NCBI GenBank assembly: GCA_964036665.1
Contig: OZ038532.1
Span: 18,937,037-19,001,036, forward strand
Reading direction: 5' to 3'
DNA length: 64,000 bases
DNA from: Gordius sp. MW1
Taxonomy: Eukaryota; Nematomorpha; Gordioida; Gordea; Gordiidae
Shown here: one piece after another, positions 1 through 11,617 of the stretch
How the letters are laid out: every line of letters starts with the position of its first letter
Position numbering within the stretch: position 1 is the first letter of the stretch
Program-made: the position numbers and the translations under genes
The notes under the pieces: generated by a model
The model's input: only the letters and a program-made list of their open reading frames with translations
What the model was told of the DNA's origin: nothing
Databases searched by the model: none

Positions 1-112
1 AATGTGATGCTGAGCAAATCACTCCATTTGGAGTTATTGATCAAGATGTACGAATTAAAATGTTGAAAAAAGTAAAAAACCATAGAAAAATTCCAAAACA
101 TCGATAAAATAG

Positions 113-306
113 CAGTCAATGTTGCAAGCGGGCCGATCTTAATAGGGGACCGACCTGAAGTGTCTTGAATTAAATTCAGACGGGCTTAAAGGTTTTCAAA
201 CGATTAAGGGCGGCCTTAAGTGCACAAATAAATACGGACGGTCCTTAAAGTTTTCAAAATGAGTACAAACAGGCCTACCTCTTAAAAGGACCGTTGCAGG
301 TCTCTA
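113..306. mobile_element. hAT-like MITE remnant (CTGCAACGGGCC family)
   Basis: A short GC-richer island in AT-rich DNA. Its left side (GTTGCAAGCGGGCC followed by GACCGACC) and right side (AGGCCTACCTCTTAAAAGGACCGTTGCAGGTCTCTA) are diverged inverted copies of the terminus seen at 63513 and 44832. The right end finishes in TCTCTA, the complement of the TAGAG start common in hAT elements. I could not find a clean target duplication, so the left boundary is approximate. It has no coding capacity. Confidence 0.45.
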
Positions 307-309
307 ATA

Positions 310-1870
310 TGTACCGCGATGACGGGACAAAAGTAAAATAAATTATAAATGATTTTCCATAAACCCTGTTTAAAAAATTAGCATTTAATATAAAACGTCA
401 AGAAATTATAAACTTATTATACGGAAAGTCGTAGAAAGCTATAATTCTTCGCGTTATATTTTACATTTTTAAGGAATTCCTACCATCGTCTCTTAAATTT
501 ATAAACATATCTGCTATTTTAAATTGTTAAAAAACACGAAGTAGTGACAAGATAATCTATTATTTAAGTAAGTGAAAAGTCAAATGTAATTTAAAACTTG
601 TTGTATAAAAACAATATTCAGATAAACGGTTTGACAATTCTTGATTATATAATTTAAAACTTTTTAAATGTAAATATACGGAAGACATTTCAAGTAATTA
701 TTTACAGTCAATACTTTGTAGAGCTGCCAAAGTTACTTTTGCACAGGAAATAGTTCGGTTACAGTTACTTTTAAAAAATATGTAACTAATTACTGGTACA
801 GTTATATATTTTTAAATGTAACTGAATACATTCCGATTCCACTTTACTTACTTACATACCTGAAGTAGTTAGATAAAAGATTACTCAGTTAGATTTATTC
901 GCGATTTAATAAAATATTTACCAATATTGTTCATTCAACTTTTGGCATAAAAATTAGACGGCATTATAAGATTATTTGATTTTAATAAGACATTACATTC
1001 AAGATCATCATCTAATAAACTCGTGCTCTTGAAAATTAATTAACCGAGGCTGAAAAGGCGATCGACGCGAGCGGGATATTAAATTTGATAAAAAGTTGTT
1101 TATATCTGAGATGATTATCTCTGATTTTTAAAGAACGATCACTCTTACTTGTGATTATAAATGTATGTAAGCATTCATGAGGTTTTTCCGATTGTGTAAG
1201 ATTAGAAAAACCTATGCCGGTGAATTTTACCTCTTCTTAACTTTGCTCCTTGAGGATATAATGAATTTATATAATTTATATTAGCCTTGATTTGCTTGTT
1301 TTCCTCTAATCGGATTAAAGTTCAATATGTTTTGAAAATCGGTTATAAAATTATCGCGACTAGAACCGATATTATACAAATCGGGAAATCGAATTAATTT
1401 TTTATTTAATCTATCTAACTATTGTCTCTTTCAAAGGTTGACACCAACTAAGATTACCAATTTGGTTTATTAGAATAGTCAAATAAACCAAAATGTGAAC
1501 GGATTAATAAAGAGTTACAATATCATGTTTAATAATAAAGGATAATCAAATTTATTAAATTAAAATTATGATAATTTATTTGCAAGTCAATGACGTTTGA
1601 AAAACGCCAAAATCGCTCTTTTTAGCAACTTTGACAGCAAATATTTCAAAACCTTGACATATAGGGAAAAAGTTTAAAATATAACCGTGTTCACAGCGAA
1701 AAACTCTACTAAAATCTGTAAACAGTTTGTCGGGTTTTTCTTGTTGATCCGTGTTATTGGATCGTCATTAACATCCCAAGTTTGATAGCCAGAACCATTT
1801 AATTTTTTTTTAATATTATATTAGTTTAAAGATATATATTTAAACATAATATTAAATGGTACAATTGTAT
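310..1870. other. Unassigned AT-rich DNA
   Basis: I see no credible coding region, RNA gene or structured repeat here, only AT-rich sequence with stop codons in all frames. Confidence 0.5.
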
Positions 1871-2605
1871 AAGAATGATATTTAAAAAAAAACATTATAT
1901 GAGTAAGTCTTCCTTCCTCTTTTAGAAGGCCAGGAATTCAAAAAAGAGTCGAAATGAAATTTTGCAATTAAGATAGCTATAGATTGTTTCAATATAAATG
2001 CGGGGTATTATTTAGAGATAGGGGATCGCCTGTCTATTTCCTTGAATAAAGCTAACGCCATTTTTCCATAGGATCCTGAACAGGAGGAAACTATTGGGAT
2101 AAAAATACAGGCTTTGTATTTTTTGAGCTTGCGTTCTTCAGCGAGGGCCATGGGGTCATAATTAAGATTAGAGGGGGCAAATAGGTCTATGCATGTAAAA
2201 TCCCACTTTAAAAGGAGACCATTTTCCCATGGGACTAGTGACGAACCGTCAGGACGCATTCGACTTTCAAGGGAAGGAAGTATGGATGGAATTGGCCTTT
2301 TTAAGGGATGACTGGATAATAAAATTGATTTTAGAGTAGTGTCTAAATTTATTAAGTCTGGGTGACGTGCTTCTTCCAACCGGCAGGTTGCAATTTTTAC
2401 AGGCATATGCCTCGGTGTATTTTATTCCAAGACCTAGTGCTATATTGTAGGATAGCTCGCAATCCTCTAACATCCTATTTGAGAACTTGCTAGGACACGC
2501 CTCTAACCATTCATGTCCAGATTTATCAAACACCAAAGATCTAAGGTTGTAATGTTGTTTGGTATCGCAGCTCGAAAGGAGATAAGCAACGGAGCGCGAA
2601 ACCAA
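1870..2605 (-). pseudogene. 3' fragment of an R2/NeSL-like LINE (zinc finger and endonuclease part)
   Basis: Two overlapping reading frames on the minus strand together resemble the C-terminal third of the LINE protein at 25470-27615. Shared features are the SGHEWLEA block, a CxxC start of the zinc-binding segment (CKNCNLPVG), then RPDG, LVPW and WDFTC followed by FAPSN. In the longer copy the RPDG...WDYTC region looks like the restriction-like endonuclease that follows the reverse transcriptase in R2-group LINEs. Here the coding region is split by at least one frameshift near 2405 and the reverse transcriptase is missing, so this is a 5'-truncated dead copy. The family call rests on the motif match inside this window. 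Confidence 0.7.
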
Positions 2606-2609
2606 TATT

Positions 2610-3500
2610 TAGTATCTACGGCTTTTGTGTTTTCGCCTTGGAGAGATTGTCTATCACAACGAGTCGTTGGGCGGCAATAGCCTCACTTATAAAAAAGTGT
2701 ACATTTTTAATATTTTTTCCTTTCTTGATATTTAAAGGAAGTCGATCTGCGAAGACCGTTTCCAACTTTTGTACGTTATTAGTTGATTTACTTTTGTTAA
2801 AGAAAGTATTTATGATTGTCAAATTAAATGCCACAGCTATTTTCAATACTCCTTCGCATTCATCATTTCTCGACCCGTTACCTTTTACACCCTAGTATCG
2901 TTCGAACCCTTCTCTTGTTTTGCCAATGTGACGTTCATATCAGCTCCAATTATAATGATATCGGCTCAAGGTATCATACAAAGCGTTGTTTCTAATTATT
3001 TCCAAAAATCATCCTTCTGTTGCTCTGAGCATAACCGGACACTTCATTAATCTTTTGACTTTCTATGCAAAGTTTCAACATTATAAGGTGGCCACTTTGT
3101 ATTTCACAATGACTTTATCTTGCAGATGCTAAGCTAATATGATTGCCACTCCATTTTTTTGCGTTTCTAAGCCATTGATGTAAAGTAAGTAGCCTTCATT
3201 ATCATCCTTGCTTTTGCTCCTTTTTATTTTGATCCTTGTATACATGCTATATCAACCCGTCGCTTGCTTAGGGTGTGGGGAGTTTCTTGGCATCTTGCCA
3301 TCGTTTTAACATTTAGCGAGCTCACTTTCAATCTTGTCCTTAACAGCCGTTTGCGAAAAATATAATGCCCCGCGTTAATTTTTCACAAGATACGGGCGCC
3401 TACCGTGCGCATCGTTTACAGAAGACGGTCTGGCGCTTTCATTATTATGAACTTTCATAGGATGAGGGGTCACGCTCGGCTATCCAGACCTGGCAGCCAT
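2610..3500 (-). pseudogene. RTE-like LINE fragment, APE endonuclease 5' part
   Basis: Read on the minus strand, this resembles the 5' part of the LINE at 27830-28740: the start GCAAACGG..AAGATTGAAAGTG, then a broken apurinic-endonuclease-like domain ending in IAVAFNLTIINTFF. The parallel block in the better copy at 52309-52737 reads MAIVNIYFQKREDHIVTYRSG, which is typical of the endonuclease of RTE-like elements. There are many stops and frame changes and no reverse transcriptase follows. It abuts the R2-like fragment at 2605, so the two LINE fragments were joined by insertion or deletion. Confidence 0.6.
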
Positions 3501-3609
3501 GTTGATGATGTGAAATTTCTTTTAAACTTTAAAAAAAGTGCCAAAAGGGGGATTGAATTCGCGATATCCAGCTTGAAAGAACACCACACCCTAACATACA
3601 GTTCCCCCA

Positions 3610-4300
3610 ATTGACTAAATACAATTACCCATCTAAAAATGGAAATATTAGTTAATTAACAACTCTAAACTTTTGTAATTATTTCTGTTGTTAACATTAT
3701 GGTAAGGATTGATGAAATGAGTAGGGGAAAAGAACCCCGAGCCAGAGGGACCCATCTTCATTTTACTTTGTATTTTTGTGATCTTTTTATTTGGTTCATG
3801 AAGATGGGCTCCTATTGCTAAATAATATAACTTTTCCCCATACTTTTTAATCAATTCAACCTTACCACTAGTATATACCTACATTTCAAAGTGTTAGAAC
3901 AAGTAATGTCTCCTTGTAAAAACCCCTTCAACTAATTATATAAATAAATTTTAAGAAAACAACAACTCGGATTGATCAAATGAGTAAGAAGTCAGGGGTT
4001 TCAATATTTCGAACCAAAATAACCCTAATCAAAGATTAAATTCATATAAATATAAAGGTGCCTAATGAGATTACAGTTTAAGCGGGGATTAAAATGTCAA
4101 TAGGAATTGGTAAGAGAAGTAATGAAAAAATGCTTTTATAAATGGTTACCCGGTCACGCCGCCTTAGACTTTTTTGAGAGTTATTGATAGCTAATTAACT
4201 TATAGCTAAACTTAGATTAAAAGCCAGGAGAGAGTATTGCACTACTGCATAATAATTGCATTTAATAGCAATTCTTGCTACACCCCCTCCGAGGAAATAT
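3610..4300. other. Unassigned AT-rich DNA
   Basis: I see no gene or repeat that I can name here. It ends at the 8-bp target site of the hAT element that starts at 4309. Confidence 0.4.
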
Positions 4301-4308
4301 GTAGTGCC
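4301..4308. repeat. Target site duplication, left (GTAGTGCC)
   Basis: This 8-bp direct repeat immediately precedes the CAGGGG terminus and is identical to 6935-6942 on the other side of the hAT element. Confidence 0.92.
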
Positions 4309-6934
4309 CAGGGGTTTGAACCCGCCCAAAAAAAAATCGGGTTCGTGTTCGGGTTCGTGTTCGGTTTAAGGAATTGGGTTCGGGTTTGGGTTCGTGTTCG
4401 GTTTAAGGAATTGGGTTCGGGTTCGGGTACAGGTTCGGGTTCAAGAAATTTTATTATACTAATAATACATTTTTACCTTCAAAAAATTATTGAATAGTTA
4501 ACTTAATTTTTAAATAGCACCTAATTAAATTCACATGTTAATTATTTCAGTGCATATGTATTTATTGAATTTTTAATGTTCTAATTTATTTTTGGATTTA
4601 AAAGCAATAAAAATATAATTAATAAAAGCCATACCATATTCTAAATTACAAAATATTTTTATTCAACGTATACTTCACATCATTAAATATAAATACAGTT
4701 GACACATAAATTATGTAGATAATTTTGATATATTATTTAATCTTACAATTAAAACATCTTCTAATATTTGATCAGTCATTTGTGATCGATAATTTGATAG
4801 AATAAATTTTAATGAGGAAAAAGCTCTTTCCACACTAACTTGGGTAGGTGGAACAGCTAATACAACCTGGGCTAACTGATAAATCTTGGGATGTTCACGT
4901 TTATTTTTCTCCCAAAATTCTAATACGTTCTCATCTCGTCCAATTCTATTTTGATCTAAAAACAATGTCAAGACAGAACCTATACTTTTTCCTGCACTTT
5001 TAACATTTTCCATATTATTTGTTTTACTTTGTTCTTTCATTCTTAAAAGCTTCTCAAGCTTATCCGTTTTATCAGGCAATGATAATTGTATTTTATCACT
5101 AGAATCATTACAGCCATTCTTTAATACCTCCAACTTCCCCCAAATTTTTAGTAAATGTATTTTGGCTATGTGAATTTCTTCCTCGGATAGTAGACATTGA
5201 TAACGCAGATCAACGTATAAAGCTGCTAAAAGAACATCATTTTTAAGAAGCTTTTCCTCGCGTGCCTTCATATTTTCAATTACTATTTTAGCAAATGGGG
5301 AATCTAATGCTTCAATGTCTAGGATACAATTTATCCATGTTCCATAAAAACAGCTGAGAGTGAGCTGCTCCTTTTGAAGTATCTTTGTTGCTAATTTTAA
5401 GGGCTTTAAAACCATTAAAATTTCCTCAATTTCTGCCCAATCAGAAGGTAACATATGAAAATCCTGATCTTCCATTTCATTACAGAAATCTTTAAGTATA
5501 ATTAATCTTTCCAGCATATCATATAAGGAATGCCATCTATGACAATCTAAAATTGGCTTAAGAAGATTTAATGATTTGAGAAGCTTCGTGATAGTTGGAG
5601 TTCTCATTTTTTTATTAATCTGTCTAGCACGAGTAATAATAGGATAAGAAGGCAATTCCTTCATTGAATCATCTATTGCTAATTGAAGTGTGTGGGCAGC
5701 ACACCGTATGCAATAAATGTTTGGAATATTTATTAGATTATAATTTATATCATAATCTTCATCTGATATATTATCATCAAAATCTGCAAAAATATTAGTT
5801 TCACAGAGGCTGATATTATTTTCGTTATCTAACAATTTTATAGATTTAACCATATTTCTTCCATTGTCTGATGTTATTGTATAAATTTGATCATTTGTTA
5901 TTTCATAAATGGCCATAACACTTTTTATAATATTTTTAATATTTTCCCCACTACCTTGGGTAAGTATTTCTTTCATTGCTAAGGTTCTTATTTGAATTTT
6001 ACCATTATCAATGAATTGACAATTAATTCCTAAAATATTTCTATCCAATCTTGTTACAGCATCAATCTTTAGAGAAACAAGTCTCCCCTTTATTTCATTT
6101 TTTATACCTTCCCTGATTTTATAAGCAGTCTCCATAACCTTTTTCCGAATTATATTTGTATTAATGCATATTTCTTTATTCATACCCTTGAGAATGGGGT
6201 TAAGAATCTTTCTAAACCCACTGTCATCTACACAAGTAAATGGTCTCCCATTTAAAGTTACCATCTCAATAAGTCCTTCATATATTTGTTTCTCTGTAAT
6301 CTCCACTTTGATTGTCAATTTTTCAAATATATTGTCTAAAGTTGACTCTTGATTGGATTTGAGTTTTTTCGGAGAATGAGAAATACAAAGTGCCTTCTTT
6401 TCTTCTTTATATTTGTCAAAGAGAGTTGAATGAAATCTTTCTAAATGTTTTTCAAGATTGGTTAAATGTGTCCCTTTCATTTTTTTACCACAATCTATGG
6501 CAAGGCATTCTGAATTATTTGATAATGGAGATATTTTATAATATTTCTTAATGGGGTTATTTTCCCTCACCATTTAGACTATATACCATAACTAATATAT
6601 ATCAATTATATATATAATACTTACAAATAATTCTTGAGATAATTAGTATTGATTAATGAATGAAAAATGCCGGATAAATAAAAATATTGAAATTAAAATC
6701 ATATGGTTTTCTTCGTTTCGTTACATTGTCATGATAGAGAAAACTGAGATATTCAATTCACAATATATTTTTGAATTAAAAACCCGAACCCGAACCCTTT
6801 TTTGTATTTATTGGGTTCGGGTTCGGGTTTTAAGGGTATTTTTAAAAATGGGTTCGGGTTTGGGTTCTGGTTCTGTAAACCATCGGGTTTTACCCGGTTC
6901 GGGTTCACGGGTTCGGGTTCGGGACAAACCCCTG
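4309..6934 (-). mobile_element. Complete hAT DNA transposon, 2626 bp, with TSD
   Basis: The left end CAGGGGTTTG and right end CAAACCCCTG form a 10-bp perfect terminal inverted repeat. They are flanked by the identical 8-bp duplication GTAGTGCC at 4301-4308 and 6935-6942. Eight-base duplications and CAGGG-type ends are typical of hAT elements. Inside each end lies a dense subterminal array of GGGTTCGG-type repeats (about 4335-4445 and, on both strands, 6778-6925), probably transposase binding sites. A single intact transposase gene on the minus strand fills the middle. A short derivative with the same ends lies at 53867-54323. An undamaged reading frame with a perfect target duplication suggests recent insertion. 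Confidence 0.93.
4711..6573 (-). CDS. hAT family transposase (BED finger), intact 620 aa
   Basis: This is a DDE-type transposase predicted to excise and reinsert the surrounding element. The ATG is at 6571-6573 and one uninterrupted frame runs to 4711. Visible domains: an N-terminal BED-like zinc finger with C23, C28, H43 and H48; the catalytic core with a first acidic site near D171 (SLKIDAVTRLDRN), a second near D236 (TSDNGRNM), and the C291-x2-H294 block (RCAAHTLQLAIDDS) typical of hAT; and the C-terminal dimerisation region at about 550-620 (VPPTQVSVERAFSSLKFILS). About 620 residues is normal for the family. I did not assign the third acidic residue with certainty. The gene is the only one in the element and lies between GGGTTCG arrays. 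No intron is needed. It is probably functional or only recently silenced. Confidence 0.93.
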   Translation of the reverse strand: MVRENNPIKKYYKISPLSNNSECLAIDCGKKMKGTHLTNLEKHLERFHSTLFDKYKEEKKALCISHSPKKLKSNQESTLDNIFEKLTIKVEITEKQIYEGLIEMVTLNGRPFTCVDDSGFRKILNPILKGMNKEICINTNIIRKKVMETAYKIREGIKNEIKGRLVSLKIDAVTRLDRNILGINCQFIDNGKIQIRTLAMKEILTQGSGENIKNIIKSVMAIYEITNDQIYTITSDNGRNMVKSIKLLDNENNISLCETNIFADFDDNISDEDYDINYNLINIPNIYCIRCAAHTLQLAIDDSMKELPSYPIITRARQINKKMRTPTITKLLKSLNLLKPILDCHRWHSLYDMLERLIILKDFCNEMEDQDFHMLPSDWAEIEEILMVLKPLKLATKILQKEQLTLSCFYGTWINCILDIEALDSPFAKIVIENMKAREEKLLKNDVLLAALYVDLRYQCLLSEEEIHIAKIHLLKIWGKLEVLKNGCNDSSDKIQLSLPDKTDKLEKLLRMKEQSKTNNMENVKSAGKSIGSVLTLFLDQNRIGRDENVLEFWEKNKREHPKIYQLAQVVLAVPPTQVSVERAFSSLKFILSNYRSQMTDQILEDVLIVRLNNISKLST

Positions 6935-6942
6935 GTAGTGCC
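6935..6942. repeat. Target site duplication, right (GTAGTGCC)
   Basis: This is the partner of 4301-4308. The exact 8-bp match fixes the boundaries of the hAT element. Confidence 0.92.
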
Positions 6943-8096
6943 CTATCGTCACGTTTGCTTTTATACCCAATCATGTTCTGTGCCACGCGTTTTTATCAGT
7001 ATAATTTATTATGCAATTCTTAGCAAACATACGAACAAAGAAAAATGACTGTATGGAACCTATTAAATCAAACAAGATAAATTAAAAATTACTCCATTAA
7101 GTTCCTATCTTATTAAGGTGTTTATATTTAGGTCTGGCTGAGACTTCAATGTGAAGTATGATTTTCCATGTTAAAAACAATCGTCTGTAAATTAAACCAC
7201 TTTCAAAAAATGGGCTTGAGTTAGATGATTGCCTACCTCAGATTAAATTGGGATTCTAATCTTTGAATTAAGTTATCATCGACGTTGGAATCATGGAAAT
7301 GAAGACAACGTCACCTTTAAAAGGTCCTTTCAAGATTGTTGCTTACAAAACGTTGGTCATTGAAATTTTTTTACAATAAGGCGCGTGTTGCAGCAAAGAA
7401 GCTAATTGTTATTTTGTAATATGACCAAAGGATTTGAACACAAAATATATTACAGATTATCTATTATTATTCTCTTAAGAAAATCTGCTTTAATATTCAT
7501 ACTATGAGTAAAATACATGGCCGCCTTCAATTTTGCTTACTTTTCTAAATACAATGTTTATAATTCTTTTATTACATATAAAAATTTTTATCACATGTGA
7601 AATATACTAAATTTGTGAAGAAAAAAATTTAACCCCTTTCCCCCTCAAATGAAATTTTTTCTGCACCCTGGATATTTCTTGTTTTAAAAGCATCTAGGCC
7701 CAGTTCCTATATTTCAAAGTTCTCCTTTTAGTTTCTTTTTTATTAAAACAATGTTTGCTTTAAGGAACATATATTTGAAACTATTTTTTATACATATAGC
7801 CATAATTGGCAAGCATAGGTAATTTTACGCCTGTTACAATTAAATATAAATACATTGTTCAAGCGAGATAGTTTAACCAAAAAAATGCCAAATATGTATT
7901 GGCAATAAATCTAGTATGAGGTTACTATATAAATAATAAAAATAAACATAAAAAGTTTAAAGTTTAATCCAAAAACTTTTAGATCACACATGATTACTTA
8001 GGGAAAGCAACCTGTACATTTGCATTGTTAATTTATTAAATTTTCGATAAAACTAAATCCATATCATAAATTTAACATACATTCTTATAAACTTTA
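6943..8096. other. Unassigned AT-rich DNA
   Basis: I see no supported gene, RNA or repeat between the hAT element and the first HINE. Only short spurious frames are present. Confidence 0.5.
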
Positions 8097-8517
8097 CTCG
8101 GGCCTTCGGCCCTCGTGGGAAGGGGGAGAAGGGAAGGGAAGAGGGGAAGGGAAGGGGGGACGACTCATCTGTACTTCGTATAAATGTATCATATTTGCTA
8201 TGCAATTTATGGGCGAGAAAAATGGGAAGGGGCGAGAATGCCTATAGGGGGGTATTAAATGCCTAATGATTAATTAATTATTTATACAAATTTTCCATTA
8301 TAGGCAAAATGTAATAAAGGCAAAATGTAATATAGGCAAGGGTTAGGGTTAGATTTAGTGTTTGCATCTAGTTGCGTATTACATTAGTTTTTATGGCCTT
8401 TAGTGATTATGGGTCTAACAAACATTATATTATAAAACAACACAATGTTAAGAATTTGCAGAATTGTTGGGAGAAATTTTTTGTTGAATTTGAACAATTT
8501 TTAATTAAAAAAATCAA

Positions 8518-9210
8518 AAATTTGGCCAATGGTCACTTTTTCTCTATTGGTCAGTACCAACAGATACTCTATAAGTCAATGATAGCCAAAAAAACGGAAA
8601 AAAAAAATTTTGATGCTCACTTTGGCCAATGGTCATTTTTTTCCATTGGTCAGCAGCCAGCACACGGTAAAAAAGGATATAAATTCATAAGAGTAAAAAA
8701 AACGAAAAAAAAATTTTCGAATCACATTTTGGCCAATGGTAATTTTTTTTCATTGGTCAGCAGCCAGGACACGGTAAAAGTGGATATAAATTCATAATAG
8801 TCAAAAAAAAACAAAAAAAAAGTTTTCGAATCACATTTTGGCCAATGGTCATTTTATTCCATCGGTCAGCAGCCAGCGGACGGATAAAAAGTCATAATAG
8901 CAATGGTAGGAACAGGAACAGGAACAATCATAATAGTCAAAAAAAAACGAAAAAAATAATTTCGATTCACATTTTGGCCAATGGTCATTTTTTCCATCGG
9001 TCAGAAGCCAGCGGACGGCCAAAAAGTCATAATAGCAATGGTAGTAACAGGAACAATCATAATAGTCAAAAAAAAACGAAAAAATAAACTCGGATTCACA
9101 TTTTGGCCAATGGTCATTTTTTTCATTGGTCAGCAGCCAACGGACGGCCAAAAAGTCTTATTATCAATGATAGTAACAAGAACAATCATAAGAGTTAAAA
9201 AAAACTCCGG
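8518..9210. repeat. Central minisatellite of HINE A (~105-135 bp unit)
   Basis: Tandem units each carry TTTTGGCCAATGGTCA, a T-run, CCATTGGTCAGCAGCCAG and CGGACGGCCAAAAAGTC. Early units (8520, 8629, 8731) are about 105 bp. Later units, which gain an AGGAACAGGAACAATC segment, are about 130 bp. CCAATGG and CCATTGG form a short hairpin in each unit. A shorter second run lies at about 9285-9480. The A-runs and lack of stops leave open frames in several phases, but these are not genes. Confidence 0.85.
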
Positions 9211-9510
9211 GATTCTAACCCATAAACTAGTTAAACTGCATAGCAATTAAAAGTAAACAAATTTTATTTATGTTTATTATATAACATTGGTCAGCAGCCA
9301 GCGGACGTCCAAAAAGTCATAATAGCAATGTAGAGACAGGAACAATCATAATAGTCAAAAAAAAACGAAAAAAATAATTTCGATTCACATTTTGGCCAAT
9401 GATTTTTTTCATTGCTCAGCAGCCAGCGGACGGCCAAAAATTCTTATTATCAATGATAGTAACAAGAACAATCATAAGAGTCAAAAAAACTCCGGGATTC
9501 TAACCCCAAA

Positions 9511-9750
9511 ACTAGTTAAATTGCATAGCAATTAAAAAGTAAACAACTTTTATTTATGTTTATTATATAACTAGTTAAATTGCATAGCATTAAAAGTAAA
9601 CAACTTTTATCTATGTTTATTATATAACAAAAACTAGTTAAATTGCATAGCAATTAAAAGTAAACAACTTTTATTTATGTTTATTATATAACTAGTTAAA
9701 TTGCATAGCAATTAAAAGTAAACAACTTTTATTTATGTTTATTATATAAT
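9511..9750. repeat. ~60-bp tandem repeat in HINE A, four units
   Basis: Units begin ACTAGTTAAATTGCATAGCA at about 9511, 9570, 9633 and 9691 and end TTTATGTTTATTATATAA. A lone related unit is at about 9226. The same unit occurs twice in HINE B (about 12986-13105) and once in D and E. Each contains TTGCATAGCAATT, the core of the element's subterminal repeat. Confidence 0.85.
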
Positions 9751-10022
9751 AGATAATTTAACAAATCTTATATATAACACACCGAGGGAGATAGAGATGA
9801 GGGGTGGGGCACCTCTTATGCATTAATTTAAAAAATAACACAGCGAGAGAGATAGAGATGAGGGGTGGGGCACCTCTTTCTCATGCATTAATTTAAAAAA
9901 GCGATAACCTAATATACCCAATGCAAATAGATAGGGTAACGGACGGAAACGGACGGACGGACAACGAACGGACGGACGGAGGACACCAAAAAACGAGCCC
10001 ATAAATTGCATAGCAATTAATA

Positions 10023-10905
10023 ACATTATATCCTTATTTTCATATATTCCATCTTAAAGTGTCCATCAATCTTTATTTTTCCTTCTCGTCCTATGCAGCT
10101 TAACCGCACTAGTACATTCCAGTGGTAAAATTCATTTTTCTTTTAGTTATTAAGTTATTAGCGCGTTCTCATAACATATTTAGTTTTAATTTATTATATT
10201 TGAAAAATAAAATATTTTAAGGATTGGGCGAAGATTAATGCCTATGTCAAATTGCGATACCTAGTAAAAGAATTGCTTTTCCTGCTGCAACCAATCAAGC
10301 CAGTCTTGAAATACCAGTTAATCAATGGCGAGAATGGGTCGTAGCGTAGGTTAGACTTTAATTAATTTCATTATTCTTGTTTTTTATGAATTTAATCCAC
10401 TTTTTTAAAATTGTTCTGGCCATATGCACCCATTAAATGTTGTTATAAATGAAGCAAGATGAAATTTTGATATATGTTGGTATCAAAAATGGCGTAGGGA
10501 GGGCACGGGCGGGGGGTTCTAATCCCCGTGACAAAATATGGAAAAACTTAAACAATCTACAACTATTGACTTTGTATTACATCCTGCAATCAAACCAATA
10601 ATTCTGATTTAGTATTTTGCGCTGAAAATAATCTGTTTTTAGTTTTTTTCCACAATTACCAGTTTTTTTACATAAACGAGGTTGAAGGTGCCAAAAATGA
10701 CCATTTTAAGTAAGCTATATTGCCACGGCATATTTAATATTTAGTGAAAAATAGTAATATACTCATGTAGAATAAAGTTTCTTCTATAGGTCCATTAATT
10801 TATTTTTTTGTTACAACTCTATATTTAAATTTATTCGCGTTTTTGTGAACCCCTTCCCCTTATCAAAATTCGTCCCACTATGTCTGGAAAACGGGATACA
10901 TTATT
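10023..10905. other. Unassigned DNA, possible degenerate GGCGTAGG-ended element
   Basis: There is no gene. AATGGCGTAGGGAGGG near 10489 and CTTACCTACGCCACTAATG near 11303 are loosely inverted. They may be the ends of an old ~830-bp element into which the MITE at 10910 inserted. I could not confirm a target duplication. Confidence 0.25.
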
Positions 10906-10909
10906 CATA

Positions 10910-11065
10910 CTACACACGCGCTATTTACTAACACATCACTCTCTCCCATTTTTATCTTTTACACTGCAGCCCCTATATCTATCAAAAAGGTGCATGAAGG
11001 GGGCGGGAGTGGAGGAGAAAGAGAGGGAAGAGAGAGAGATGTGTTAGTAAACATCGCTAGTGTAG
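10910..11065. mobile_element. 156-bp MITE with TA target site (mariner-like)
   Basis: CTACACACGCGCTATTTACT at the left is inverted, with mismatches, at the right (AGTAAACATCGCTAGTGTAG). The arms extend about 40 bp into a CT-rich/AG-rich core. TA dinucleotides sit directly outside both ends (10908-10909 and 11066-11067), as expected for Tc1/mariner MITEs. It has no coding capacity. Confidence 0.65.
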
Positions 11066-11617
11066 TATATATTAGAATTTCCAATTATCTTTGCCATAAA
11101 TGGTTTTATATACAATTGCTACCAGTAAAAGTTAAATGGCAGGTCGCTTTTTTGGAAGAAATAAAAGCGTTTGATACTAATAATTTTGGTTATTATTAAA
11201 CATTTTCACTCTATAAATAAATGATTGTTTTAATATTGACAAAAACTTGCATTAAAAAGAAGCAGAATATAAAATCATTTTTTCCCCGCCATTGTGTAAT
11301 CTTACCTACGCCACTAATGTATATAATCAAATAGAAAAAAAAATTTATAGTGCACTTTATAGTTTGAATCATTTATAAGATTTATTTTTTTTTTGATAAA
11401 TGGCTCAACATGTATTTTTAAATTGCTATGTTTATTATGTACAGAATGAGGCAAGATCCACTAGGTATTATATGGCTCTCCAATCCAATTCACGACTTGA
11501 AACCCAACATTCTTTATTAAGCCAATATTGTTTTTATTTAATTGTTTTCATCTAAAAATATAAAAAGTATGCATATCCAATACATCCCCATTAATCATAA
11601 ATTATTATCTAAAAAAA

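Larger units (their letters stand above)
8097..10022 (-). mobile_element. HINE (Helentron-like non-autonomous element), copy A
   Basis: In the reverse orientation the element starts with TTGCTATGCAATTTATGGGC (9998-10017), then a CCGT/GTCC-rich microsatellite (about 9945-9985) and direct copies of a rust-like block (AGAGGTGCCCCACCCCTCATC). A central minisatellite follows, then the inverted subterminal copy GCCCATAAATTGCATAGCAA (about 8196-8216), a purine-rich strand, and a terminal hairpin GGGCCGAAGGCCC (8100-8112). A 5' subterminal repeat with an internal inverted 3' copy, a (GTCY)-like microsatellite, central tandem repeats and a 3' hairpin is the layout described for DINE-1/HINE elements. 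No Rep/helicase is encoded. Class assignment is by structure only. Confidence 0.72.

Noticed and set aside
6753-7048. Pro/Asn- and Gly/Ser-repeat frames on both strands
   Set aside because: They come from the GGGTTCGG subterminal array of the hAT element and not from a gene.
10990-11199. 69-codon frame starting in a GGAGGAG region
   Set aside because: Its start lies in the right arm of a MITE (10910-11065) and the rest has no motif.
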